Positions 6,412 to 12,064 of a DNA stretch of 12,064 nucleotides are shown one piece after another. A program made the translations under genes and the position numbers. Within the stretch, counting starts at the first letter, position 1. Every line of letters starts with the position of its first letter. The notes beneath the pieces were generated by a model that saw only the letters and a list, made by a program, of their open reading frames with translations, was not told the DNA's origin and did not search any database. The DNA is taken from assembly GCA_028706415.1 (NCBI GenBank), contig JAQWBK010000044.1:1-12064 (forward strand), given 5' to 3'. The stretch is from Oscillospiraceae bacterium (GTDB taxonomy: Bacteria > Bacillota > Clostridia > Oscillospirales > Acutalibacteraceae).

Positions 6412-7857
6412 ATGCATATTAAAATATTTGATAATATAAAGCATTCTGAGAACGATAATGTTACCGGATTAAAAGGGCTCAGAAAACGCAATCTGCCATA
6501 CATATTTATATGGATGGTCTATTATGCATGGGTTGTTGCCTTTGCCACATGGTGGACGGCATCCCCCCTTTCAGAGCATGTTTTCGGCTCCAACATCAGA
6601 AGTCTTATGCACTTGGTTAATCTATTTTCTTCTGCTGTCTTTATTCTTATTATAAAAAAAGAATGGTTTATCAAAATGTCGCGGATAGGCGCAGTATGCA
6701 TCATTGCAGGAATGAGCGTGTTTTTGCTTGTACCTTCTGCCGCTGCTCAACTTATCAGTGCCATAATCATAGCGATATTTCTCGGCTGTGTGAACACAAG
6801 CATTTTAATGCCCTTTGTCTTCTCCTTAAACAATACCGAAAAGCTGTATGCCGTGGTCGGGAGCAATCTGTTAATCAGTCTGATTTCATTATTCCAAAAC
6901 AGCAGCTATGGAAACAATCTAAAGGGGCAGGACAACCTGCTGTTATCCTTTGTCATCTTGATTATTGCACTGAGTTCGGTCTTGTTTTTCAAAAAGGAGG
7001 ACATTCTTCCCGAACATGCAAATAATAATGTAACCACTCCAAAAATACCGTCAAGAATTTATCTGTTATTATTTTTTAACTGTGCCTTTGCAATTCTGGG
7101 CAAAGGTGTGGGTACAGGTGTGCTGAATATCACGGCAGGACTCTTTGGAAATTCGTTCATTTTTTTATATTATATAGGGGGGCTTGTCGGCTGCCTTATC
7201 TTTTTTTCAATTTATGCACTCACTTCAAAGGCGTTTGTTCTGCTTGGAAATATAGGCTTCGCTTTTATATCAATGGGCTTTTTTTGCAATGCCTTTGCTG
7301 CACAAGCACCCCAAATGGTTATGTTTTTCGCTGTATTTCTGGGAGTAGGTAACACTGTGGGAATGATTAATTTATATTATATTATCGGGATAATCGGCAG
7401 GAAGTATCAGAGTATGCGCTATCTGAAAATGTCCATTATTTTTATAGGAATTTTCGGAGGGGCGTCGGGGGTGGCTGTGGGGAATTTAATCCATGTTGCC
7501 AATACTTCTGAAATTGCCTTAATAGCCTCTCTTATTTCGGTCTCGGTGTTGATGCTTTTCATGATTTTTTCTCCCCTCTTTGTACAGGAGAAATATTACA
7601 GCGACTGGGCTAGAGACTCCAGCATGATGGAAATCGATAATGAGCATCTTTATTTATTTAAGGAATATCAGCTCAGCAAGCGTGAAATCGAGGTATGCAA
7701 GCTGCTGATACAGGGCTATACCCTACGACAAATATCGGCAATGCTGTCAATTGCCTATTCCACGGTAAACACACATTGCACCTGTGTATATAGGAAATTG
7801 AATATTAACAGCCGGGCGGAATTGTTGATTTTATTCAAGGATTACATAGTAAAATAA
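6412..7857 (+). CDS. Membrane-embedded LuxR-type regulator (MFS-like 12-helix domain plus HTH)
   Basis: The protein has 481 residues. Residues 28-392 form about twelve hydrophobic helices in an arrangement like a major-facilitator transporter, with a cytoplasmic loop near 193-215 splitting two halves of about six. Residues 418-478 form a LuxR/FixJ helix-turn-helix: LSKREIEVCKLLIQGYTLRQISAMLSI, then STVNTHCTCVYRKLNINSRAELL, matching the usual ST-V-x-x-H and YRKL-x-I-x-SRAEL signature. Such fusions are known as a lineage-expanded family in anaerobic gut bacteria (Eggerthellaceae and some Clostridia), where they are thought to sense a ligand or transport state and act on DNA from the membrane. 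This is family knowledge, and no target is proven here. The start at 6412 has a weak AAAAGAGA site. It lies 137 bases after the araC-like gene in the same direction and ends in its own terminator. Target and signal are unknown. Confidence 0.85.
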   Translation: MHIKIFDNIKHSENDNVTGLKGLRKRNLPYIFIWMVYYAWVVAFATWWTASPLSEHVFGSNIRSLMHLVNLFSSAVFILIIKKEWFIKMSRIGAVCIIAGMSVFLLVPSAAAQLISAIIIAIFLGCVNTSILMPFVFSLNNTEKLYAVVGSNLLISLISLFQNSSYGNNLKGQDNLLLSFVILIIALSSVLFFKKEDILPEHANNNVTTPKIPSRIYLLLFFNCAFAILGKGVGTGVLNITAGLFGNSFIFLYYIGGLVGCLIFFSIYALTSKAFVLLGNIGFAFISMGFFCNAFAAQAPQMVMFFAVFLGVGNTVGMINLYYIIGIIGRKYQSMRYLKMSIIFIGIFGGASGVAVGNLIHVANTSEIALIASLISVSVLMLFMIFSPLFVQEKYYSDWARDSSMMEIDNEHLYLFKEYQLSKREIEVCKLLIQGYTLRQISAMLSIAYSTVNTHCTCVYRKLNINSRAELLILFKDYIVK

Positions 7858-7877
7858 CCGAATATTCGTTTAAAACC

Positions 7878-7909
7878 GCGTTTCATTAGAAGTAATGAGG
7901 CGCTTTTTT
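7878..7909 (+). terminator. Intrinsic terminator after the membrane LuxR-type gene
   Basis: An 11-bp stem (7878-7888 with 7893-7903, including two G-U pairs), a GAAG loop and a run of six Ts (7904-7909) begin 20 bases after the stop codon at 7857. The shape is typical of a rho-independent terminator. Confidence 0.85.
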
Positions 7910-7964
7910 GCGCTCTCATATAATTTATCGAGTTGTAAATAATCATTGTATAACATAGAATTAA

Positions 7965-7996
7965 TACTGTTCTCAAGTAATACTGTTCTCAAGTAA
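7965..7996. repeat. Tandem duplication of the 16-bp MITE end
   Basis: TACTGTTCTCAAGTAA occurs twice head to tail with no spacer (7965-7980 and 7981-7996). The second copy is the left end of the MITE-like element. The first is an extra end, perhaps left by an earlier insertion or by a duplication at the insertion point. Confidence 0.85.
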
Positions 7997-8136
7997 AAGA
8001 TTAGACAAAATTTGCGAGGTTGTTTTTCGTCATGCAAGGCGGAGGAGGAGAGCGGGCTGACGCCCGCCGACGACAACAACGCTGTATGGCGGAAAATAGA
8101 CCGCAAAGATGTCTTGATTTTTACTTGAGAGCAGTA
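7981..8136. mobile_element. MITE-like element with 16-bp terminal inverted repeats
   Basis: The left end TACTGTTCTCAAGTAA (7981-7996) is matched by TTACTTGAGAGCAGTA at the right end (8121-8136), an inverted repeat with one mismatch in 16. Similarity continues inward in looser form (TTTGCG near 8010 against CGCAAA near 8102). A perfect GCGGGC/GCCCGC hairpin sits near the centre at 8052-8067, so the whole element could fold back on itself. It has no plausible coding frame and is about 156 bp long, the size of a miniature non-autonomous transposon. It is clearly more GC-rich in its middle than the flanking DNA. No transposase is nearby, and a clean target-site duplication is not obvious beyond TA/TAA at the edges. 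Together with the terminator before it, it fills most of the 342-base non-coding stretch 7858-8199. Confidence 0.7.
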
Positions 8137-8140
8137 TAAG
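8114..8140 (+). promoter_or_regulatory. Possible promoter formed at the right end of the MITE
   Basis: TTGATT (8114-8119) and TATAAG (8135-8140) are 15 bases apart and about 60 bases before the small HTH gene. The -10 overlaps the last two bases of the element and its flank. The spacing is short, so support is weak. Confidence 0.25.
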
Positions 8141-8199
8141 ATGTAGATAACCAAAAAAGTACCAAGAAAGTATTGTCACGAATGAATGAAGGTGTGTCG

Positions 8200-8475
8200 A
8201 TGTTTTCGATTGATAAGCTTCGTATGAAGTTTAACAAAAATAATAAAACCACCCTGCTTGAAAATCCCAAACCTTATCAACAAAGGCTTTCTCTGTTGAC
8301 AGCATTGGAGTATAAGATTTTCATGTTGCTGCGAGAAGGCTTTTCAAAAAAAGAGTGTTCCCAAAGACTTGATATGAAACGGGGGGAAATAAAGCGTTGC
8401 GTGAAAATCATTCACAAGAAATTGAATTTGAAGTCTTCTGCTGAGCTTATTGTCAGGTATCGAGAAGAAAGTTAA
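8200..8475 (+). CDS. Small orphan LuxR-like helix-turn-helix protein
   Basis: This 91-residue protein has a basic N-terminal tail of about 30 residues and a single LuxR-like DNA-binding unit (33-88): LTALEYKIFMLLREGFSKKE, then KKLNLKSSAELIVRYRE. It follows the HTH of the membrane regulator at 6412-7857 in outline (hydrophobic spacing, LL-x-x-G, KLN-x-x-S-x-AEL). However, the normal recognition-helix pattern ST-V-x-x-H is changed to GEIKRC (62-67), so its DNA preference may differ. Start: ATG at 8200 has GAAGG seven bases upstream; TTG at 8173 and ATG at 8182 lack a suitable site. There is no sensor or receiver domain. It may be an accessory regulator, a partner for another LuxR-type protein, or a remnant of a larger one. 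It lies just after the MITE-like element. Confidence 0.65.
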   Translation: MFSIDKLRMKFNKNNKTTLLENPKPYQQRLSLLTALEYKIFMLLREGFSKKECSQRLDMKRGEIKRCVKIIHKKLNLKSSAELIVRYREES

Positions 8476-8505
8476 AGCGCATGTGCAAGCCCATCATTTC
8501 GCAAA

Positions 8506-8532
8506 GAGTTCAATAAATACATTATTAAACTC
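8506..8532. repeat. Imperfect AT-rich palindrome between the small HTH gene and the lipoprotein gene
   Basis: Arms GAGTTCAATAA (8506-8516) and TTATTAAACTC (8522-8532) pair except at one position around a 5-base loop. It could be a weak terminator for the small HTH gene or an operator before the lipoprotein gene. There is no clear T run after it. Confidence 0.35.
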
Positions 8533-8567
8533 TAAAAACTCAAAAATTAAAAAATGAGGTGTTTTTT

Positions 8568-9326
8568 GTGAAGTGCTTAAAGGTAATACTTTGTATGCTG
8601 TTGGTGATCGGCCTGACCTTTTCACTTGTCGGTTGTACTCTTGGTGGCAATATCAAAATAGGCAAAGATGGCAATGTGAAAATAAAAGGCGAAGACGGCG
8701 ATCTTGAAATCGGAAAAGCTAAATGGGATAAATCGAAAATGTTTGGCCTTGATGCTCCCAAAGCAAAACTTGAGAGCTCTATGATTACAGGTGACTCTTC
8801 AGTTTATGTCTTTTCTGAAATGAAGGAAAAGGATGCCGAAGCGTATACTAAAAAAATCAAGGATTCGGGATTTACTTACAATACATTGGAAATGCAAGAC
8901 TTTAGCTATACAGGAACAAATAAAGAAGGCCAGACCATTAGCTTTATTTATAGCAAGGATAACGGCGGCGGTACACTTTCTGCATCTCAAGGCGAAAAGC
9001 CCTCCGAGGAGGAGGAAGGCAACCATGCAGTTATTGACGGTACCAACCGAGAGTGGGAAAGCGATAAAATTGGAGGTTTGCCCGATCCGGGTAAACCCGT
9101 CACAAACTTTTGGGCTGTAGATAATAGTGCCTGTTATACCTTTGAGAAGATGGATGACTATCTGGAATATGTCGAGGAAATCAAATCATGTGGTTTTACG
9201 GTTGATCCCACGGTTTTAGAAATTAATGGTTCTTATAATTATTCAGCTGCAAACCAAAACGGAGACAAAATATCATTCTATGCATCTGACGAGATGAGCA
9301 CCTTAACCTTTGAGAAAAACGACTGA
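8568..9326 (+). CDS. Lipoprotein with an internally duplicated domain
   Basis: This predicted 252-residue lipoprotein would be anchored to the outer face of the membrane. The signal peptide has Lys2 and Lys5, a hydrophobic core and the lipobox LVGC, with Cys23 as the lipidated residue. After a short polar repeat (IKIGKDGNVKIKGEDG, 29-44) come two similar units, about 53-138 and 163-249. Each runs Trp-x-x-(S)-D-K, a Gly-Leu-x-x-Pro segment, an aromatic strand ending in F-x-x-M or F-x-K-M, YxxxIKxxGFT, and a closing N-x-x-G-x-x-I-S-F strand. A Glu-rich linker (144-150) separates them. Start: GTG at 8568 follows GAGGTG by six bases; the GTG at 8559 overlaps that site. The same unit seems to occur once in the lipoprotein at 9882-10262. 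I do not recognise a biochemical function. Confidence 0.8.
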   Translation: MKCLKVILCMLLVIGLTFSLVGCTLGGNIKIGKDGNVKIKGEDGDLEIGKAKWDKSKMFGLDAPKAKLESSMITGDSSVYVFSEMKEKDAEAYTKKIKDSGFTYNTLEMQDFSYTGTNKEGQTISFIYSKDNGGGTLSASQGEKPSEEEEGNHAVIDGTNREWESDKIGGLPDPGKPVTNFWAVDNSACYTFEKMDDYLEYVEEIKSCGFTVDPTVLEINGSYNYSAANQNGDKISFYASDEMSTLTFEKND

Positions 9327-9382
9327 TACAATCACCCATTTTAACCGATGAAACCGTTAATATAAATTTTGGAGGTATTATA

Positions 9383-9835
9383 ATGAATTGTACAAATTGC
9401 GGAAAAGAAATTGCCAACTATGCGAAATTTTGCGACGGCTGTGGAACCCCCATTGTAACGCAGCAGGTAAATCCACAAGCGGCACCCGTGCAGGCTCCTG
9501 TTACAAACGATGATCAGGAAAACAAAGTTATTTTTATTCTGTCTTATTTGCTGTTCTTCCTTCCCCTGGTTTCCTGCCCGAATTCAAAAACCGGTCGGTT
9601 CCACGCCAACCAAGGACTTTTACTGTTAATTACAGCGGTTGCCGGTTCAATCGCAGTCGCTATTTTATCCACAATATTATTTTCTATATCATGGAGATTA
9701 TGGACAATTATACCTTTGTTTTCATGGGCGTGGGGTATTGCCGTAATCGTTCTGGTTGTTATGGGTATGATAAATGCCAATAAGGGCGAGCAAAAGCCGC
9801 TTCCGATTATCGGAAAATTCACGCTCATAAAATAA
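9383..9835 (+). CDS. Zinc-ribbon membrane protein (DUF4870/Tic20-like)
   Basis: The protein has 150 residues. An N-terminal zinc ribbon is formed by Cys3-x2-Cys6 and Cys17-x2-Cys20 (MNCTNCGKE, FCDGCGTPI). A Pro/Gln/Ala-rich linker follows (27-45). Then come about three membrane segments: 49-64, 78-101 and 107-130. The motif GRFHANQGLLL (71-81) and the ending NKGEQKPLPIIGKF (133-146) are typical of the small DUF4870/Tic20-like membrane family, whose role is not settled. A clear GGAGG site is 7 bases before the ATG. It sits 56 bases after the duplicated lipoprotein gene and 12 before the second lipoprotein gene, so the three are probably one operon. The ribosome site of the next gene overlaps its stop codon, suggesting coupled translation. 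Confidence 0.8.
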   Translation: MNCTNCGKEIANYAKFCDGCGTPIVTQQVNPQAAPVQAPVTNDDQENKVIFILSYLLFFLPLVSCPNSKTGRFHANQGLLLLITAVAGSIAVAILSTILFSISWRLWTIIPLFSWAWGIAVIVLVVMGMINANKGEQKPLPIIGKFTLIK

Positions 9836-9882
9836 GGAGTGAAAATAATGTTTTAAAAAAACATTTATATTTTTACTCGTTA
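9834..9882 (+). other. Ribosome site and ATG one base out of frame with the lipoprotein signal peptide
   Basis: AAGGAG (9834-9839) is eight bases before an ATG at 9848, an ideal start. That frame reads Met-Phe then TAA. Removing one T from the run 9851-9854 would give Met-Phe-Lys-Lys followed by FIFLLVMILALLFVSC, a standard lipoprotein signal peptide joined to the frame used downstream. Frame 0 itself has a stop at 9846-9848 and no normal start codon until 9882. The cause may be a sequencing error in a T4A7 run, a true frameshift, or +1 recoding at TTT-TAA. Confidence 0.75.
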
Positions 9883-10262
9883 TGATATTAGCTCTTTTAT
9901 TTGTGTCATGCACTAACGGAGAACCTAAAAATGAGAGCAATAATGCTCCTTCAGAAAACAGCAATACCACGGTTGAGGGCGATGAAACCTCTGAAACCTT
10001 GCCGATCGCTCAGGGCGACCCTGTTCCGATATTCACCGTTGACTGGCCTTCCGAGATGCTTCCTACCGACTTCCCTAATTTGGGGAAAGTAACAAAGGTT
10101 TTCGATTCCAGATTTTTCGGGAAAATGATCACGATCAATTGGACTATGCTGAGCGAAGATCAGGTTAAAGAGATTGTGGATAAACTGAATGCTTATCTTG
10201 ACTATGATCATGCATGGCAGGGCTCTTTTTATAGCGACGGCATAATACTAATATCCGACTAA
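9882..10262 (+). CDS. Small lipoprotein related to the upstream lipoprotein (start frameshifted)
   Basis: From the first in-frame ATG this is 126 residues. It starts inside the signal peptide, with the lipobox FVSC and Cys10 as the probable lipidated residue. Residues 11-45 are a Ser/Asn/Glu-rich spacer. Residues 51-126 resemble one unit of the duplicated lipoprotein at 8568-9326: VDWPSEMLPTDFPNLGKV, then an amphipathic segment EDQVKEIVDKLNAYL and a final strand with DGIILIS. No ribosome site precedes 9882. The good one, with an ATG at 9848, is one base out of frame, so the true product is probably about 11 residues longer at the N-terminus or the gene is disabled. The stop codon directly abuts a solitary MITE-end sequence, so the C-terminus may have been cut short by an insertion. 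Third gene of a probable operon; function unknown. Confidence 0.6.
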   Translation: MILALLFVSCTNGEPKNESNNAPSENSNTTVEGDETSETLPIAQGDPVPIFTVDWPSEMLPTDFPNLGKVTKVFDSRFFGKMITINWTMLSEDQVKEIVDKLNAYLDYDHAWQGSFYSDGIILISD

Positions 10263-10280
10263 TACTGTTCTCAAGTAAAA
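10263..10280 (+). repeat. Solitary copy of the MITE terminal repeat
   Basis: TACTGTTCTCAAGTAAAA is identical to the left end of the element at 7981-7998, and identity extends two bases leftward (AA) and one rightward (G). It begins right after the TAA stop of the lipoprotein gene and overlaps the first bases of the terminator hairpin. No matching right end is seen downstream. Confidence 0.8.
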
Positions 10281-10318
10281 GGTGACAGATTTCTTACTGA
10301 AATCTGTCACCTTTTTTT
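10277..10318 (+). terminator. Intrinsic terminator of the lipoprotein operon
   Basis: Perfect 16-bp arms (10277-10292 with 10300-10315; core AAAGGTGACAGATTT) surround a seven-base loop, and a run of seven Ts covers 10312-10318. It begins 14 bases after the lipoprotein stop codon. Confidence 0.93.
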
Positions 10319-10442
10319 GTGTTGGAGGGTGTAGGCGGCGGCTCGTCATGCGGGTACCCCTGCTTAAATTGAATAAATATAAAATACACCCTTATTAAAA
10401 CAAAGTAATTTTATAATAACCCTACCCAGTCGTGTTAAAGTA

Positions 10443-10451
10443 TGATATAAT
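10443..10451 (+). promoter_or_regulatory. Extended -10 promoter of the Na/Pi cotransporter gene
   Basis: TGATATAAT is a TG-extended -10 with a perfect TATAAT (10446-10451), about 33 bases upstream of the start codon. The -35 region is poor, as is usual for extended -10 promoters. The rest of 10319-10442 shows nothing clear. Confidence 0.6.
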
Positions 10452-10484
10452 TTGGGATGAATTTTGGCAAAAAGGAATGAATCT

Positions 10485-12064
10485 ATGGATATTTTTGGGT
10501 TATTAGAGCTGATAGGCGGTCTGGCGCTATTTCTATTTGGCATGAGCCTTATGGGAACCGGTCTTGAAAAAAGTACCGGCAATAAGCTCAAGGGTTTATT
10601 GGAGCGTTTAACATCAAAAAAGTTGAATGGTTTGTTGCTAGGCATGGGTGTAACCGCAATCATTCAAAGCTCCTCTGCAACCACTGTCATGGTGGTTGGA
10701 TTTGTGAATTCCGGCGTAATGACCCTAAAACAAGCCATACATGTAATTATGGGTTCAAATGTGGGCACAACCGTAACGGCTTGGGTTTTGAGCTTAACCG
10801 GTATTAAAGGCGACGGCCTGTTGATCAATCTGATGAAACCTGCTTCCTTTACTCCTATACTCGCCCTTATTGGTATTATCTATTATATGTTTATTAAGAA
10901 TGAAAGAAAAAAAGATATTGGCTTAATCCTGCTTGGATTTGCCACCCTGATTTATGGTATGGAAGCCATGTCGGCCGCAGTAAAGCCATTGGGCGAAGTG
11001 GAAGGTTTCAGAAATATATTACTCATCTTCTCAAACCCCATACTCGGCTTGTTAGCCGGTGCTATATTCACCGGGATTATTCAAAGCTCATCCGCCTCGG
11101 TGGGTATTCTGCAGGCTTTATCTGCGACAGGGCAGATTACCATGGGAACCGCCATACCCATAATAATGGGGCAAAATATCGGCACTTGTGTTACAGCATT
11201 GATCGCGTCAATCGGCGCCAACAAAAATGCCAGGCGTGCGGCACTGGTGCACCTTTACTTCAATATAATAGGCTCTATCGTATTCGTTTCTCTTTTTATT
11301 GTATCTAATGCATTGTTTGATATTGCATTTTTTGGTTGGAAGACCAACTATATATTAATTGCACTTGCCCATTCAGCATTTAATCTTTCGTGTACAGCTC
11401 TGCTGCTTCCCTTCAGCGGGTTCTTAGAAAAGTTGGCACACAAGTCCATACCCGATGATGACAAACAAGACAAAATTTTGCTGCTGGATGTTCGCTTGTT
11501 TTCAACTCCGTCAATAGCCCTCAACCGCAGCAGGGATGTTGCAAAGGAAATGGCTCTTATTACAATGGAAGCAATAAGGCAGTCATTTTCATTGGTTTCT
11601 GAATATGATGAAAAGGCCGCGCAAAAGGTGAGGGATGCAGAGCAGCAAACCGACGCCTATGAGGATGCTTTGGGGACATACCTTGTTAAATTATCCAATC
11701 AAAACTTAACTACCAAAGATAATATAGAAGCCTCTAAACTCCTTTTTCTTATCGGTGAATTCGAACGCATATCGGACTATGCAATGGAGATCACAGAATC
11801 CGCCAACGAAATGAATGATAAAAAAATACAGTTCTCCGGATCGGCAAGAAAATCAATGAAGGTTATGTTATCCGCCGTTGAAGAAGCGGTGGAAATGGCA
11901 GTGGATTCTTTTTGCAACAATGATATTATACTGGCTGCAAAGGTTGACCCTCTTGAGGAAGTTATTGACGACTTGAAGGGTCTGATGAAAAAGCAGCATA
12001 TCGGAAGGCTGCAATGCAACGAATGCACAATCGAGATGGGATTCATTTTTTCCGATATGATATC
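10485..12064 (+). CDS. Na+/phosphate cotransporter family protein with PhoU-like domain (3' end outside window)
   Basis: The first 526 residues are visible and the frame is open to the right edge. This membrane protein belongs to the Na/Pi cotransporter (PF02690-type, NptA-like) family, which moves phosphate with sodium. The two inverted transport repeats are plain: IIQSSSATT (59-67) with GSNVGTTVTA (90-99), and IIQSSSAS (198-205) with GQNIGTCVTA (229-238). Hydrophobic segments run to about residue 315. From about 345 a helical PhoU-like cytoplasmic domain follows, with the motif ERISDYAMEI (427-436) and a second DPLEEVIDDLK (488-498). The ATG at 10485 has AAAGGA eight bases upstream. It has its own extended -10 promoter and is separated from the lipoprotein genes by a strong terminator, so it is a separate unit. 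The family normally ends near 540-600 residues, so only the last part is missing. Confidence 0.92.
   Translation, partial: MDIFGLLELIGGLALFLFGMSLMGTGLEKSTGNKLKGLLERLTSKKLNGLLLGMGVTAIIQSSSATTVMVVGFVNSGVMTLKQAIHVIMGSNVGTTVTAWVLSLTGIKGDGLLINLMKPASFTPILALIGIIYYMFIKNERKKDIGLILLGFATLIYGMEAMSAAVKPLGEVEGFRNILLIFSNPILGLLAGAIFTGIIQSSSASVGILQALSATGQITMGTAIPIIMGQNIGTCVTALIASIGANKNARRAALVHLYFNIIGSIVFVSLFIVSNALFDIAFFGWKTNYILIALAHSAFNLSCTALLLPFSGFLEKLAHKSIPDDDKQDKILLLDVRLFSTPSIALNRSRDVAKEMALITMEAIRQSFSLVSEYDEKAAQKVRDAEQQTDAYEDALGTYLVKLSNQNLTTKDNIEASKLLFLIGEFERISDYAMEITESANEMNDKKIQFSGSARKSMKVMLSAVEEAVEMAVDSFCNNDIILAAKVDPLEEVIDDLKGLMKKQHIGRLQCNECTIEMGFIFSDMI

Noticed and set aside
7965..7996. Possible start of a CRISPR array (tandem 16-mer)
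   Set aside because: Only two copies with no spacer between them, and the same word recurs inverted as a transposon-type end.
7870..8154. Minus-strand open frame of 94 codons
   Set aside because: It spans the terminator and the MITE-like element, so it is formed by repeat sequence and not by a gene.
8540..9026. Minus-strand and out-of-frame plus-strand frames over the duplicated lipoprotein
   Set aside because: The lipoprotein frame has a ribosome site, signal peptide and internal repeat; the others have none of these.
10319..10442. Possible remnant of a second mobile element, including a GGGTACCC palindrome
   Set aside because: No matching right-hand end and no similarity to the interior of the element at 7981-8136 could be found by eye.
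11777..12046. Minus-strand open frame of 89 codons
   Set aside because: Antisense to the PhoU-like domain of the Na/Pi cotransporter gene, whose frame is continuous and recognisable.

Overview
The window looks like a piece of a low- to mid-GC Firmicutes chromosome, most likely an anaerobic member of the Clostridia. The grounds are strong AGGAGG-type ribosome binding sites, AT-rich consensus promoters, intrinsic terminators, and the gene families present (UxuA/UxuB hexuronate enzymes, AraC regulator, small Cys-anchored lipoproteins, zinc-ribbon membrane protein, Na/Pi cotransporter with PhoU domain). I cannot name a genus from sequence alone. No rRNA, tRNA, CRISPR array, transposase or phage gene was seen.

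Region 1 (1-5449) is a leftward catabolic cluster. Transcribed right to left it holds two different Gfo/Idh/MocA-type oxidoreductases, then fructuronate reductase (uxuB) and mannonate dehydratase (uxuA), ending in a strong hairpin terminator at 31-63. UxuB and UxuA take D-fructuronate through D-mannonate to 2-keto-3-deoxygluconate. The uronate isomerase, KDG kinase/aldolase and transporter are not in the window. The two oxidoreductases probably act on a sugar acid or glycoside that feeds this route, but their substrates cannot be read from sequence. A divergent AraC-family regulator (5450-6274) is the obvious candidate controller. A nearly invariant 16-17 bp motif (AATACTAATCACTCATT) sits upstream of three genes of this locus, on the transcription start of the araC-like gene and in both internal gaps of the cluster. 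Degenerate copies lie in the divergent promoter region and at the end of uxuA. The divergent region also holds a perfect 17-bp-arm palindrome and an 11-bp-arm inverted repeat.

Region 2 (6275-8475) holds a membrane-embedded regulator: a 12-helix transporter-like domain fused to a C-terminal LuxR-type helix-turn-helix. It ends in an intrinsic terminator. A MITE-like element of about 156 bp with 16-bp terminal inverted repeats follows, and then a 91-residue orphan protein with a second LuxR-like helix-turn-helix.

Region 3 (8500-10320) is a rightward set of three small envelope genes: a lipoprotein with an internally duplicated domain, a zinc-ribbon membrane protein, and a second lipoprotein. 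The last has a good ribosome site and ATG that are one base out of frame with its signal peptide. A solitary copy of the MITE end directly follows its stop codon and runs into a perfect terminator hairpin.

Region 4 (10321-12064) is an extended -10 promoter and a Na+/phosphate-cotransporter-family gene with a PhoU-like domain, cut by the right edge of the window.
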